Shown: positions 1-8,355 of the stretch, piece by piece
Position numbering within the stretch: the stretch's first letter is position 1
Layout: the number at the start of each line of letters is the position of its first letter
NCBI GenBank assembly: GCA_015233565.1
Contig: JADFXM010000001.1
Span: 1-64,000, forward strand
DNA from: Candidatus Rifleibacteriota bacterium
GTDB lineage: Bacteria > Muiribacteriota > Ozemobacteria > Ozemobacterales > Ozemobacteraceae
Direction: 5' to 3'
Length of the DNA stretch: 64,000 nt
Program-made: the position numbers and the translations under genes
The notes under the pieces: model-generated
Database searches by the model: none
Told to the model about the DNA's origin: nothing
Seen by the model: only the letters and a program-made list of their open reading frames with translations

Positions 1-361
1 AAAAGAAAAAAAGCAAAAACAATCTCTTTTAAAGAAAGAAATTTTAAGCTCCAAATCAGAAACTTTTGTGAATCAACGTAACAATTTAGCAGAGAAAAAC
101 CGTATCAATTTAGCAGAGCGCCATAGCAGGAATTGTGGTTTAACGTTGAATTCCTGCTTAAAATTCAAAATACTTTTTAGGAGGGAAGGAGGAAAGAGAA
201 CCTTCGATTATCCCAGACTTCCCCAAAATTGAAATTTTGCTGTACACAATCGATTAACAGTCATCCGCAGGTTAAATTGAGAGCTATTAACGCTCAAAGT
301 TCTTGGCAACAAAAAAAACCAGGGCTATTAACCCCGGTTTTTTTTAAAGAATTCTTTAAAA
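1..361. other. non-coding window edge
   Basis: No convincing coding region is seen in either strand. The stretch is AT-rich and ends with the hairpin terminator of the gene that follows on the minus strand. Nothing else is recognised. Confidence 0.6.
311..345 (-). terminator. rho-independent terminator
   Basis: Read on the minus strand, AACCGGGG and CCCTGGTT form an 8-bp stem with one G-U pair around a short loop, followed by a run of eight T. It lies 16 bases past the stop of the small secreted protein. An A-run and a T-run flank the stem, so it could also work for plus-strand transcripts. Confidence 0.85.
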
Positions 362-772
362 CTATTTCTTTTCCTCGAATGATTTGATCATGAGGCCTTC
401 AGCTTTTTTGTCTTTGGAAGGAACTTTTTCGCCTTCGACTACGAAAGTTTTCTTTTCGAAATCAGCAACTTTTTTGAGTTCTTCGAGTTTGTCGCCAGGA
501 AGGAGAACCAAATCGCCAGCGGCGGTCTTGAGCATATAAGTATCGGGTGCGCCTTCAGCGCCTTTGGTTACAACGATTGTGCCTTCGAGTTTGGCTACGG
601 CAGCAGCGGGAGCGTCTTTAGCGGGAGCAGCGGCTGGAGCATCTTTAGCAGGAGCTGGGGCTGGAGCGGCAACGGCTGTGGCTGTTGGAGCGGCTGTAGC
701 AGCTGCATCCTGGGCAAAAGAAGGAACTACAAGGGCGAAAGCCAAAAGAGCGGTCAACAAAACTTTTCTCAT
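362..772 (-). CDS. small secreted Ala/Pro-rich protein
   Basis: A 136-residue protein of unknown function. Residues 1-20 are a clear Sec signal peptide (MRKVLLTALLAFALVVPSFA, with cleavage expected before QDA). Residues 21-62 are a low-complexity Ala/Pro/Lys linker containing two copies of APAKDAPAAA. The remaining part, about 75 residues, is a compact lysine-rich domain that looks like a small beta-rich fold (LEGTIVVTKG, YMLKTAAGDLVLL). An AGGAG ribosome site lies upstream of the ATG. It follows a two-component pair on the same strand and has its own sigma-54-type promoter at 828-843 and its own terminator, so it is probably a single-gene unit and may be a target of the adjacent regulator. 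No family name is recognised. Confidence 0.85.
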   Translation of the reverse strand: MRKVLLTALLAFALVVPSFAQDAAATAAPTATAVAAPAPAPAKDAPAAAPAKDAPAAAVAKLEGTIVVTKGAEGAPDTYMLKTAAGDLVLLPGDKLEELKKVADFEKKTFVVEGEKVPSKDKKAEGLMIKSFEEKK

Positions 773-827
773 ATCTAACTCCTATAAAATTATGATTTGT
801 GGTATTTCCACTATAATATTGTTTAAA

Positions 828-843
828 GCATCTTTTGTGCCAA
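828..843 (-). promoter_or_regulatory. sigma-54 (-24/-12) promoter candidate
   Basis: On the minus strand the sequence reads TTGGCACAAAAGATGC. It has the -24 core TTGGCAC, the required 5-base gap and a -12 core ATGC (consensus TTGC, with the essential GC kept). It lies 56 bases before the ATG of the small secreted protein and just downstream of an NtrC-type activator gene. Confidence 0.7.
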
Positions 844-945
844 CCCTTAAAAATAGCTGTTTGAGACAAATCGAAATATTATTGAGCAATTTTACTACTA
901 ATTGATTGGGTAATTTTCCCCAAACAAATAAATGTCTGGGTAAGT

Positions 946-2340
946 TTACTCAATCTTTTCAAGATCGTATTTCTTTAATCTATATCTTAAGATGTCACGC
1001 GTCATTCCAAGAGTTTTGGCTGCTTGTGATTGATTTCCACCTGACATGGAGAGAGCCTGGGACAAATATTTTTTCTCGATCTCTTCAAGATAATTCAAAA
1101 GGTCAAATCCTGCTTCAAGAATTGAGGGTGGCTCCTTTTCAATTGAATTGATCTGCGGATGATAAATTTCTGATTTTTCAACACTCAATCCAAGGCTGAT
1201 TTCGGAAATATCATTTCCCATTTCCAGTATTACAGCCCTTTCAATACTGTTTTTCAACTCTCTTATATTGCCCGGCCATTGATAACTTAATATTTTTTTT
1301 ATTGCCGCTTCAGAAAACCCGCTTAATTTTCTTTTATACCGGTTTTGATAAATCTCCAGAAAATGCTCGGCCAGGATCAATATGTCATCCCCTCTCTCCC
1401 GCAAAGGGGGCAGAAAAATGGGCACGACGTTTAATCTGTAAAACAGGTCTTCCCGGAAAAAACCGTCTCTGACAGCCTGAAGGAGGTCTCGATTCGTCGC
1501 AGCTATAATATGAACATCAAGCTGAATCGGCTTTCTTCCACTTACCCGCCAGATTTTTTGATCTTCAAGAGCTTTTAAAAATTTAATTTGAATCGGAATC
1601 GGCATTTCGCCAACTTCGTCGAGAAAAAGAGTTCCTCCATCTGCAAGTTCCATCAATCCACGTTTTGTATCAGTTGCTCCAGTAAAAGCTCCTTTCTCAT
1701 AGCCAAATAGCTCTGATTCAAAAAGGTTTTCCGGAATTGCCCCACAGTTTATTTCTATAAAGGGCCTATCCGCTCTGGGGCCAATATTATGTAGATCTGA
1801 CGCTGCAACTCCTTTCCCAGTTCCACTTTCACCGGTTAATAAAACCACACTTGCTCCGGCTTTCCCTATTCTTTCAATTTTTTCAACGACTGTTCCCATT
1901 TTGGGGGATTTTCCTGAAAGTAGATGACGTTTCTGCCTTTGCGAGCGTTCGAGTTTGAGCGATTCAACCTCTTTTTTTAACCTTCTTGCTTCAAGCGCAT
2001 TTTGGATTGTCAGATGAATTTTTTCAAGGGAAAATGGCTTCAAAACAAAATCAAAAGCCCCCTTCCTGATCGATTCCACTGCTGTTTCAACATCAGCAAA
2101 TGCCGTAATCATTATTACCTGTGTGTCAGGGTCTACTTCCTTGATCTTTTCAAGGATTTTCAGTCCTCCGATTCCTGGGAGCCTTACATCCACAAGAGCT
2201 GCGAGAAAATGTCCATTTTCTATCGCCAAAAGAGCATCTTCTCCCTTGGGAAAAGCGCTAACTTTATATCCAACCCGCTCCAGATCGCGTTTTAAACCCC
2301 AGAGAATCAATTTTTCATCGTCGATTAACAATAATTCCAT
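946..2340 (-). CDS. NtrC-family sigma-54 response regulator
   Basis: Transcription activator of sigma-54 promoters, 464 residues from the chosen ATG. Domains in order: a receiver domain (residues 1-115, acidic pair in LLIDDE, phospho-acceptor Asp in ALVDVRLPG); an AAA+ domain (about 140-370) with Walker A GESGTGKG, the sigma-54-contacting loop GAFTGA and a LFLDEVGEM Walker B; and a Fis-type helix-turn-helix at the end (GGNQSQAAKTLGMTRD). The ATG at 2340 is preferred because GAGGA lies six bases upstream; a TTG further upstream would consume that site. The sensor kinase gene ends 38 bases upstream, so the two form an operon. Pseudopilin genes and a sigma-54 promoter nearby make a PilR/ZraR-like envelope role plausible, but the signal is unknown. 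Confidence 0.95.
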   Translation of the reverse strand: MELLLIDDEKLILWGLKRDLERVGYKVSAFPKGEDALLAIENGHFLAALVDVRLPGIGGLKILEKIKEVDPDTQVIMITAFADVETAVESIRKGAFDFVLKPFSLEKIHLTIQNALEARRLKKEVESLKLERSQRQKRHLLSGKSPKMGTVVEKIERIGKAGASVVLLTGESGTGKGVAASDLHNIGPRADRPFIEINCGAIPENLFESELFGYEKGAFTGATDTKRGLMELADGGTLFLDEVGEMPIPIQIKFLKALEDQKIWRVSGRKPIQLDVHIIAATNRDLLQAVRDGFFREDLFYRLNVVPIFLPPLRERGDDILILAEHFLEIYQNRYKRKLSGFSEAAIKKILSYQWPGNIRELKNSIERAVILEMGNDISEISLGLSVEKSEIYHPQINSIEKEPPSILEAGFDLLNYLEEIEKKYLSQALSMSGGNQSQAAKTLGMTRDILRYRLKKYDLEKIE

Positions 2341-2378
2341 ATTCTTTCCTCGCAACCCAAATAATGACTAACACACAA

Positions 2379-3836
2379 TTATTGAGATATAACTTCCTTT
2401 GGAGACTCCCTAGGGAATTCCATTTCAAATCTTGCTCCACCGAGTTTTGTCCCCCTTAGAGCTTTAATACTTCCACCATGATTCTCAATAATATCCCAAA
2501 CTATTGAAAGTCCCAATCCAGTACCCTTCGACTTTGTACTAAAAAATGGATCAAATATTTTCCCAAGATTTTCTTCTGAAATTCCTGCACCTGAATCTTC
2601 AATCGAAATTTTTAAGATGTTTTTGTCAACAGCTTCAGTTTGAAGAAAAATAGTCCCCTTTTGCGAAATTGCATCAACAGAATTGGTAATTAAATTCAAA
2701 ATAGCTCTATGAATCTGATTTTCATCCCCATACAAAATTTCCGCGGAAGGGCTGATGGCCATTTCAAATTCAATTTCCTTCTCCTTTAAAAACGGTGAAA
2801 CAAAAATTCCTAATTCCTTCAAAAGCTCTTTTAAGGAAATTTTTGTGATTTTAAGTGGCTTGGGGCGAGCAAAAACGAGCAGATCTGAAATGATGCTATT
2901 TATTCGATATACTTCCTTGAGAATTTCTGAAAAAATTTCCCGATCAGGGGCTTCGGGAGGATAGCTTTTCTCCAAAGTCTGGATTGCCATTCCAATTGCA
3001 GCAATCGGATTTCTAACTTCATGGGCAACTGTTACAGCTAGTGAAAGCATTGAATCCAGTCTCTTTTGATTTTTTTTGAAGCTTGCATTCATCTGGTTGA
3101 AAGACTGAATCAATTCACACATTTCGGGAGCCCCTATTGGACTCACATGACCGGGAAAAGTTCCACCTTCGGTGCTTTTCATGGCATTCATCAGAGATCT
3201 CAAAGGCGACATTGCAGCACGATGAACGTAAAAAGCAAACACACTTCCGCATAACAAGACAATAACCGCTACCCAAATCATTGCATCTCGTATGGCATCA
3301 ATTTGTTCCTCAAGCAAACCTTCAAGCCCATGCCGGTTTTCACGTTCCTTTAGTAGAAGGGATCTGATTTCCTGATGAAGTCTCGAGCGGGCATTTTTTA
3401 TGTGTGCAAGAGTCGTTGGCGAAAGTGCTCCAACCGAAAATTTAGGATCAATTGTGTAGGTGGCGTTTTGAATCATCGTAGCCATTTCTTCGCGGGTCTG
3501 TTCCAGATCAGCAAGTTCTTTTCCCTGTTTTCGCAAACTGCGCAATTCCCGTGCCCGATCAATCAAGTCCTCCACTTTTTGGCTGAAAGAAAGATAGTGC
3601 CGCCAGGTTTGCTCAGAAATATACTGATCAAAAATTTCCTGAGTTTGTAAAAGAAGATAAAGATCGTCCTGAAGTTGACTTCCTTCAAGGATGACATCAT
3701 CGCTGATTTTCAAATGCGCCGCCGAATTCAATAAAGACGACAGATGGCGGATGGTAAAACCCGTTATTACAACAATCAAAAGACATAAAACTATTGATCC
3801 AAGTACTACCCTGTGTGTAAGTCCAAATGTTCGCAT
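2379..3836 (-). CDS. membrane sensor histidine kinase
   Basis: 485-residue sensor kinase, partner of the NtrC-type regulator that follows it. It has an N-terminal membrane segment (about residues 9-30), an extracytoplasmic helical region of roughly 150 residues, a second membrane segment (about 185-208), then a HAMP-like linker. The HisKA motif is VAHEVRNPIAAIG, the N-box is ILNLITNSVDAIS, and the G boxes are DSGAGISEENLGKIFDPF and GTGLGLSIV, so all catalytic parts of an active kinase are present. The helical sensor region resembles four-helix periplasmic sensors, but no ligand can be named. The start ATG has only a weak ribosome site (GGAA). Confidence 0.94.
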   Translation of the reverse strand: MRTFGLTHRVVLGSIVLCLLIVVITGFTIRHLSSLLNSAAHLKISDDVILEGSQLQDDLYLLLQTQEIFDQYISEQTWRHYLSFSQKVEDLIDRARELRSLRKQGKELADLEQTREEMATMIQNATYTIDPKFSVGALSPTTLAHIKNARSRLHQEIRSLLLKERENRHGLEGLLEEQIDAIRDAMIWVAVIVLLCGSVFAFYVHRAAMSPLRSLMNAMKSTEGGTFPGHVSPIGAPEMCELIQSFNQMNASFKKNQKRLDSMLSLAVTVAHEVRNPIAAIGMAIQTLEKSYPPEAPDREIFSEILKEVYRINSIISDLLVFARPKPLKITKISLKELLKELGIFVSPFLKEKEIEFEMAISPSAEILYGDENQIHRAILNLITNSVDAISQKGTIFLQTEAVDKNILKISIEDSGAGISEENLGKIFDPFFSTKSKGTGLGLSIVWDIIENHGGSIKALRGTKLGGARFEMEFPRESPKEVISQ

Positions 3837-4140
3837 ATGTTAATTCCATTTTCAAATGAGGTTCTTGCAAAATTACCAAATCAGGATTTGTGAGAAATTT
3901 TACATCACTTACCAAACTGATTTTCAAACAATGAGTTAAATTCAAAAATACATAAACCGATTCCAGAGTCCCTTCGACTTAGTCAACGACCAGCTTCTAC
4001 CTCTAATTAAATTTCACGCCACTTATCAATGTTGAACTTTGAACACTATTCTGGGCTATTTATGTACAACATTATAAAAACCACAAAAGGATATGTGAAT
4101 TTCCCCTTAAACATTGAATTGGCTAATTTCAGCATTTTTA
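3837..4140. other. intergenic, no gene seen
   Basis: About 300 AT-rich bases between the pseudopilin-like gene and the sensor kinase, both on the minus strand. It presumably holds the kinase promoter. No clear hairpin or sigma-54 element was found. Confidence 0.5.
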
Positions 4141-6570
4141 TCACTTGAAAGAGTCGAATTCCTGAGCAGATGAGGGAGCATCAAACCAGGTTGCAATATT
4201 AAATCCTGCTGGTTGATGAGGGGGGTAAAAATCTCCACTTCCCGGAACATAAGTTGAATCCCAAACGTTTCTTCTGACAATAGAATTGTCTTCTCGAAGC
4301 CTTCCATCCAAAAATTCTTTTGTCGGGGTGGTGCGAAGATGGATTTTTCCACCCATATGGCGCAGAATAATTCGTGTATTGGAACCCACATATGGAAAAC
4401 AACGCGCTTCAGGGCTAAAAATGTTCCCAATTTCGTTTTCAACTTTTACCACTCCGTCACGGTCATCCCAGCGAGCATTTATCTGTGCAGAGTCAATCAA
4501 CATTGCATTTACAGTCATTTCCGGCATTCGAAATCCTTGCTTCTTGGAGAGGGCAAGCTTAAAAAGCCGATCTACTGCATTCCATGCCCCCAAAGCCTGG
4601 TTGGGTTCGTCTTTCAACACTTCATTTGTCGCTTCATCTAAAAGTTCATTGATAACATGATCTCTAAGTGTTACCGGAATAGCTCCAAGTGTGTAACAGG
4701 AAACCGCTAATTTTGTCAGTTCGATCTCACGCTTGGTCGTACTTTTTATTCCAAAACGATACTTATATTCCGTAGGATCTTCTGAATATGTAAAATATTC
4801 GCGAATTCCTGCAAAAGCCGGATTCAGATAGAGTGAAGCCAGAAATTCCAGAGAAAGTGAAACCGCATTAGGGTCCTTGGGAACAGCATTCAATGCTGAA
4901 ATTGCGGAAAACCCAACCGAAGTGAGCGGCATTCTGGGATCTGAATTTGGGCTGTTATGATAGGGATAAACTGCTTTCATAAGCAAAAACTCATCAATCG
5001 CATGGCTGGCAATATAACATACGGGGGCTGAAATCCTGTGAGATCCTGATCCATTTTGGTTTCCGGAATTTGGATTCCCGGAGTTAGCAGAATCGGGTAG
5101 CAGAGGTTGAGTATCCGTTGAATAACCCTGCAGTCTTGAAGCCATCTCATAATCCAGCATGGTATGGAATTCATTTCTTAAAAAAAGCATGGGGTTGGAA
5201 TAATCAAACCAGATTCTTCCCATGGAGATAATCATTGCACCATTTTTGTCAACCCCATTTGTTATGGGGTCCTTGTAATCAATATATCCTTCAGTGTAAT
5301 TTTGCGGAGACTTGGGATTGGCATTGAAATCCCCGGCGATATATACATCTTTTTCACAAAAGATTGTGATTGCTTTATATGGCGGACACCCCCAGACCCT
5401 TAGTGGGACTGTGGAATAGAAAACAACTTTTTCCCCCGAACTTGAAAACTTCCAACCAAAATTCAGGTCAAAGACTTCTTCCTGTGGCCTGACTGGGTTC
5501 CGCCATTTCGATTTTTCAAAACCTTCGAATTGTGATGAATCATTCAAAATTATGGGTTTAGGGTGAACTGAATTTTTATAAACCAAAGGATTCAAAGGTG
5601 GTAATTTTTCTGATTTTCCACCATGGAAACCATCTAGAACGAACTGTCCAAGAGTGATTCCATTAGATTCTTCCGGAAAAGTATCGAAAGTTTTTGGATC
5701 ATCTGAACCACTGGATTTTAATCTTCCCTCTTTTCCGTTTCGAAACTGAAAATAAGCGTCGTATGTTGATTTTATGCTTCCCGGGGTAGAAAATTTTTCA
5801 ATCTCCCGAAACTCAGTCCCGGTATCAAAAAGGCCACGTCTGGACAATTTGATCATTTCGTGACCGTATATTCGCCCGCGTCTAAGGATTCCTGGTCGGA
5901 CACGATAAGGGCCCTGGCCGCCGAGGTCAAGTATTTGCTCATCATAAAGTAAAAATGCGCTCGGAAAAAATCTTTCCACAACAGCCGAGACCTTTCGATA
6001 AACATCACCTATTCTTCCAATGGATTCAACAAGGTAATAGCGGTCAGATTCATCCACTGTCTGTGTTAGATGGTTTTCTTTCGAAGGAATTCGCCTAACT
6101 CGGGTCTTGAAATCAGCCACAACTCTGGTTCTTTCCAAAGTGATTCTGCCTGAATAAACCCCTCTTGAAGGATTATCAAGCTCAAGCCCCGACACTGATT
6201 TAATATAATAGTGGGTGTGTGGCGCAGGTTCAACCCAATCTTTTTGTGGTATGTAAGCATTTCCATGAGTAACAAAAGCCGGGTTAGTCTTCATTTCCGA
6301 TAAAACACAGTTTATTCCTACTTCCGCTGCGCAGATTGCTAGATAATCCTTTGCGCTTTTAGACAAAAGATTGATCTGTCCTCTCTGAAAATTAAAAACT
6401 GCACCCAGCAAGATTCCCAGGACCATGCAAATCAAAAGAACTACAATAATCGCCTGTCCACGGTTTTTTGAGGTTTTTTCGAAAGGTCTAAAAAATTGTC
6501 TATTCATGGGAGGGTCTCGCAAAATTAGCAGACTCTTTTTTGGGAAATGTTTCACAATGAAGACCATCAT
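4141..6570 (-). CDS. large PilX-like type IV pilus-associated protein
   Basis: About 809 residues. The N-terminus has a basic stretch followed by one hydrophobic helix (RGQAIIVVLLICMVLGILLGAV), as in PilX/minor pseudopilin proteins, but the helix lacks the standard Glu at +5 of classic prepilins. The rest is a large extracellular part without recognised motifs, rich in Tyr, Pro and Asn. It follows two prepilin-like genes on the same strand, so a role at a pilus or pseudopilus tip, or in assembly, is inferred from context. Start choice: an AAGGA site lies 5 bases before the ATG pair at 6570. Alternatives are an ATGA overlap with the upstream gene (ATG at 6624) and a later ATG at 6507 that would give a more usual short leader. 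Confidence 0.75.
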   Translation of the reverse strand: MMVFIVKHFPKKSLLILRDPPMNRQFFRPFEKTSKNRGQAIIVVLLICMVLGILLGAVFNFQRGQINLLSKSAKDYLAICAAEVGINCVLSEMKTNPAFVTHGNAYIPQKDWVEPAPHTHYYIKSVSGLELDNPSRGVYSGRITLERTRVVADFKTRVRRIPSKENHLTQTVDESDRYYLVESIGRIGDVYRKVSAVVERFFPSAFLLYDEQILDLGGQGPYRVRPGILRRGRIYGHEMIKLSRRGLFDTGTEFREIEKFSTPGSIKSTYDAYFQFRNGKEGRLKSSGSDDPKTFDTFPEESNGITLGQFVLDGFHGGKSEKLPPLNPLVYKNSVHPKPIILNDSSQFEGFEKSKWRNPVRPQEEVFDLNFGWKFSSSGEKVVFYSTVPLRVWGCPPYKAITIFCEKDVYIAGDFNANPKSPQNYTEGYIDYKDPITNGVDKNGAMIISMGRIWFDYSNPMLFLRNEFHTMLDYEMASRLQGYSTDTQPLLPDSANSGNPNSGNQNGSGSHRISAPVCYIASHAIDEFLLMKAVYPYHNSPNSDPRMPLTSVGFSAISALNAVPKDPNAVSLSLEFLASLYLNPAFAGIREYFTYSEDPTEYKYRFGIKSTTKREIELTKLAVSCYTLGAIPVTLRDHVINELLDEATNEVLKDEPNQALGAWNAVDRLFKLALSKKQGFRMPEMTVNAMLIDSAQINARWDDRDGVVKVENEIGNIFSPEARCFPYVGSNTRIILRHMGGKIHLRTTPTKEFLDGRLREDNSIVRRNVWDSTYVPGSGDFYPPHQPAGFNIATWFDAPSSAQEFDSFK

Positions 6571-6620
6571 TGAATTCCTTTTAACCAAATGTTCCTTTTT
6601 TATCCAAAATTGCAAGAAGT

Positions 6621-7328
6621 TCATGGGTTTATCCAATTATTTTGCCCACGCTTGGCAAAACAAGTTCGAAGTGTGAGCGTCGTTTCCCCTTGCTGTAAAG
6701 CATTTTTGGCGGTCTTAACAAACAGGATTCTTACATGTATAAGACCGGGACCGGTTCCATTATTTGAATATGGAGGATAAGTTAGAAAAGGCTTGAATAC
6801 CGAAACCGGAGCAATGCTCTGACTTGGAGGTTCTTTTATTGTAGAAAAAATGTACAGTTCTTTCACTCCCTCACAAACTTTCCTGCTTCCTTGTAATGGG
6901 CCCCCTCCTCCTGGTGTGGAGCTAAGTTCAGAAACAATATCTCGATATACCTCAAAAGTTCCATTTGAAGCCTTCTTTAAGCGCCAATCAATACTGATTT
7001 TCTTAATAAAATCTGCTTGAGGAGGTTTAATGGCAAAATCAAGTATTTGTTTTTTGAGGGAGCAAAATATCCCTTCAGGAGAAGGGGGAATTTTTTGAGC
7101 CTCTTTTCGTTCGATCGGTTTTGGGATATCAACAATATTGGAATCACGAATATCATTGCCGAAGATGGAATAAAAAGAACGAAAATTTTCGTTGATTCCC
7201 ATTTGCTCAAGAGAGGTTCTAATGGAGTGAATTTCCGAAAAAAACAGCCGATAAGCCGCAAAAAGCAATAATACAAAAATTGCGGATCCAATGGCAACTT
7301 CAATGATTGTAAAAGCTCGCTTTTTCAT
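6621..7328 (-). CDS. prepilin-type N-methylation protein (GspJ/PilW-like)
   Basis: About 235 residues. The N-terminus MKKRAFTIIEVAIGSAIFV is a class III prepilin leader with cleavage expected before Phe, the conserved Glu at +5, and a hydrophobic helix after it. The residue before the cleavage site is Ala, where Gly is usual. The C-terminal globular part has no recognised motif. Size and position between another prepilin and the large PilX-like gene suggest a minor pseudopilin such as GspJ or PilW. A GTG 12 bases upstream is an alternative start. The stop overlaps possible starts of the next gene (ATGA), which indicates translational coupling. Confidence 0.85.
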   Translation of the reverse strand: MKKRAFTIIEVAIGSAIFVLLLFAAYRLFFSEIHSIRTSLEQMGINENFRSFYSIFGNDIRDSNIVDIPKPIERKEAQKIPPSPEGIFCSLKKQILDFAIKPPQADFIKKISIDWRLKKASNGTFEVYRDIVSELSSTPGGGGPLQGSRKVCEGVKELYIFSTIKEPPSQSIAPVSVFKPFLTYPPYSNNGTGPGLIHVRILFVKTAKNALQQGETTLTLRTCFAKRGQNNWINP

Positions 7329-7383
7329 ATTCAAGATCACTACATCCGACTATTTTTTTAAGCTTACTAATTATACACATTTT

Positions 7384-7436
7384 GGAAAGCGGAAAGTTCA
7401 ACGATTTTGAGAGAGAACTTTGCCTCCGCTTTTTCC
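7384..7436. repeat. long imperfect hairpin
   Basis: The arms are GGAAAGCGGAAAGTTC (7384-7399) and GAACTTT...CCGCTTTTTCC (7415-7436), pairing with a small bulge around a 15-base loop. It could act as a terminator for the upstream pseudopilin gene or be part of a mobile palindromic element. Confidence 0.6.
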
Positions 7437-7454
7437 ACAAAGCGTATTACCCCT

Positions 7455-7563
7455 ATTATACCAATTCTACTAAATTATGACGCAATTTCTGGAATGAGCA
7501 ATGGCACCAAATGTCTACTTTGTTCCACCTCGTTACGTGACAATTTTTTATAATTGGTATTAT
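7455..7563. repeat. MITE/REP-like inverted-repeat element
   Basis: The terminal arms are ATTATACCAATT (7455-7466) and AATTGGTATTAT (7552-7563), a near-perfect 12-base inverted repeat enclosing about 85 non-coding bases. The ends resemble 'ATACCAATT' palindromes common in bacterial miniature elements. No target duplication is evident. Confidence 0.5.
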
Positions 7564-7686
7564 TCTTTTGAAGCAAAATCATTGTGATGTCATTCACGAG
7601 GTGCTTCTTTAACTGAGTTCCGAATTGAAATTGCCAGCAGAGTGGTTCGTAAAATCCAACTTAAACATTTCTTTCAAAAGAGTGTA

Positions 7687-8286
7687 TTACTGAGAATCGC
7701 AAACAGCAGTTGCAGCTTCAAAAACCATCGGGGTGTAATCGGCCGGATCTTTCCACGTTACCCGTACTTGAACAAGCTTAAGAAGAGGTGGAAAACCTTC
7801 GATGTTAGTTGGACAATCCAATATTTTCACCTCTCTTTTAAACTCAATGCCGTCAATTTTTACGATTGGGACAAATCCTTCACTGGTTTCACCGTCGAAT
7901 AAATCCTTAGCCGATGAAAAGTCACTAATCAGTGTGTCTTTTCGATTATCATTGGTCGTTCCCAATTCTCGAAATCTGGCAGCCTTTGCAGCTTCAATTG
8001 CCTGAGCGGCAATGGCAATAGCTTGCTCATAATTCCGAACCTTTTTCACACCCGTAAATGTGTTGGATATTCCCCAACCGATGACGAAAACCATGCTCAT
8101 TAAACTCGTTGCAACAAGTAGTTCCAGAAATGTCAAACCACTCTTTCTTTTAAAGAAATCACAAACCGAGCGACACAATCGGATTTTTTTCTTATAAATC
8201 AAATTTTGCTCGAATGCCAAACGCCTCACAATGCCATTTTCAAAGATGCTTTCCGAGCTTCTTTTTCGAAATAGTTGTCCCATCAT
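7687..8286 (-). CDS. prepilin-type N-methylation protein
   Basis: Up to 199 residues. A classic class III cleavage motif lies at about residues 48-70 (KRKSGLTFLELLVATSLMS): Gly before the cut, Glu at +5, then a hydrophobic helix. The 50-residue stretch ahead of it is far longer than a normal leader. Either the true start lies downstream, although no good ATG is visible, or this protein has an unusual extended leader. The C-terminal part (KEDPADYTPMVFEA-like region ending CDSQ) is short and resembles minor pseudopilins of the GspI/PilV class. It is the first gene of a pseudopilin set on the minus strand. Confidence 0.8.
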   Translation of the reverse strand: MMGQLFRKRSSESIFENGIVRRLAFEQNLIYKKKIRLCRSVCDFFKRKSGLTFLELLVATSLMSMVFVIGWGISNTFTGVKKVRNYEQAIAIAAQAIEAAKAARFRELGTTNDNRKDTLISDFSSAKDLFDGETSEGFVPIVKIDGIEFKREVKILDCPTNIEGFPPLLKLVQVRVTWKDPADYTPMVFEAATAVCDSQ

Positions 8287-8355
8287 GATTATTTAATCCA
8301 GCTTCTTTAAAATCATTTCCAAAAAAATCATCTAGTCAAGACACTTTATTGAAAA

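Larger units (their letters stand above)
7329..7686. other. structured gap between two pseudopilin genes
   Basis: About 360 non-coding bases split two genes that would otherwise form one operon. They contain a long imperfect hairpin (7384-7436) and a bounded inverted-repeat element (7455-7563), each listed separately. No gene is seen. Confidence 0.6.

Noticed and set aside
564-905. 113-codon plus-strand frame rich in Ala
   Set aside because: Mirror of the Ala-rich secreted protein gene on the minus strand; no ribosome site or signal peptide.
4286-4660. 124-codon plus-strand frame
   Set aside because: Shadow of the large PilX-like gene.
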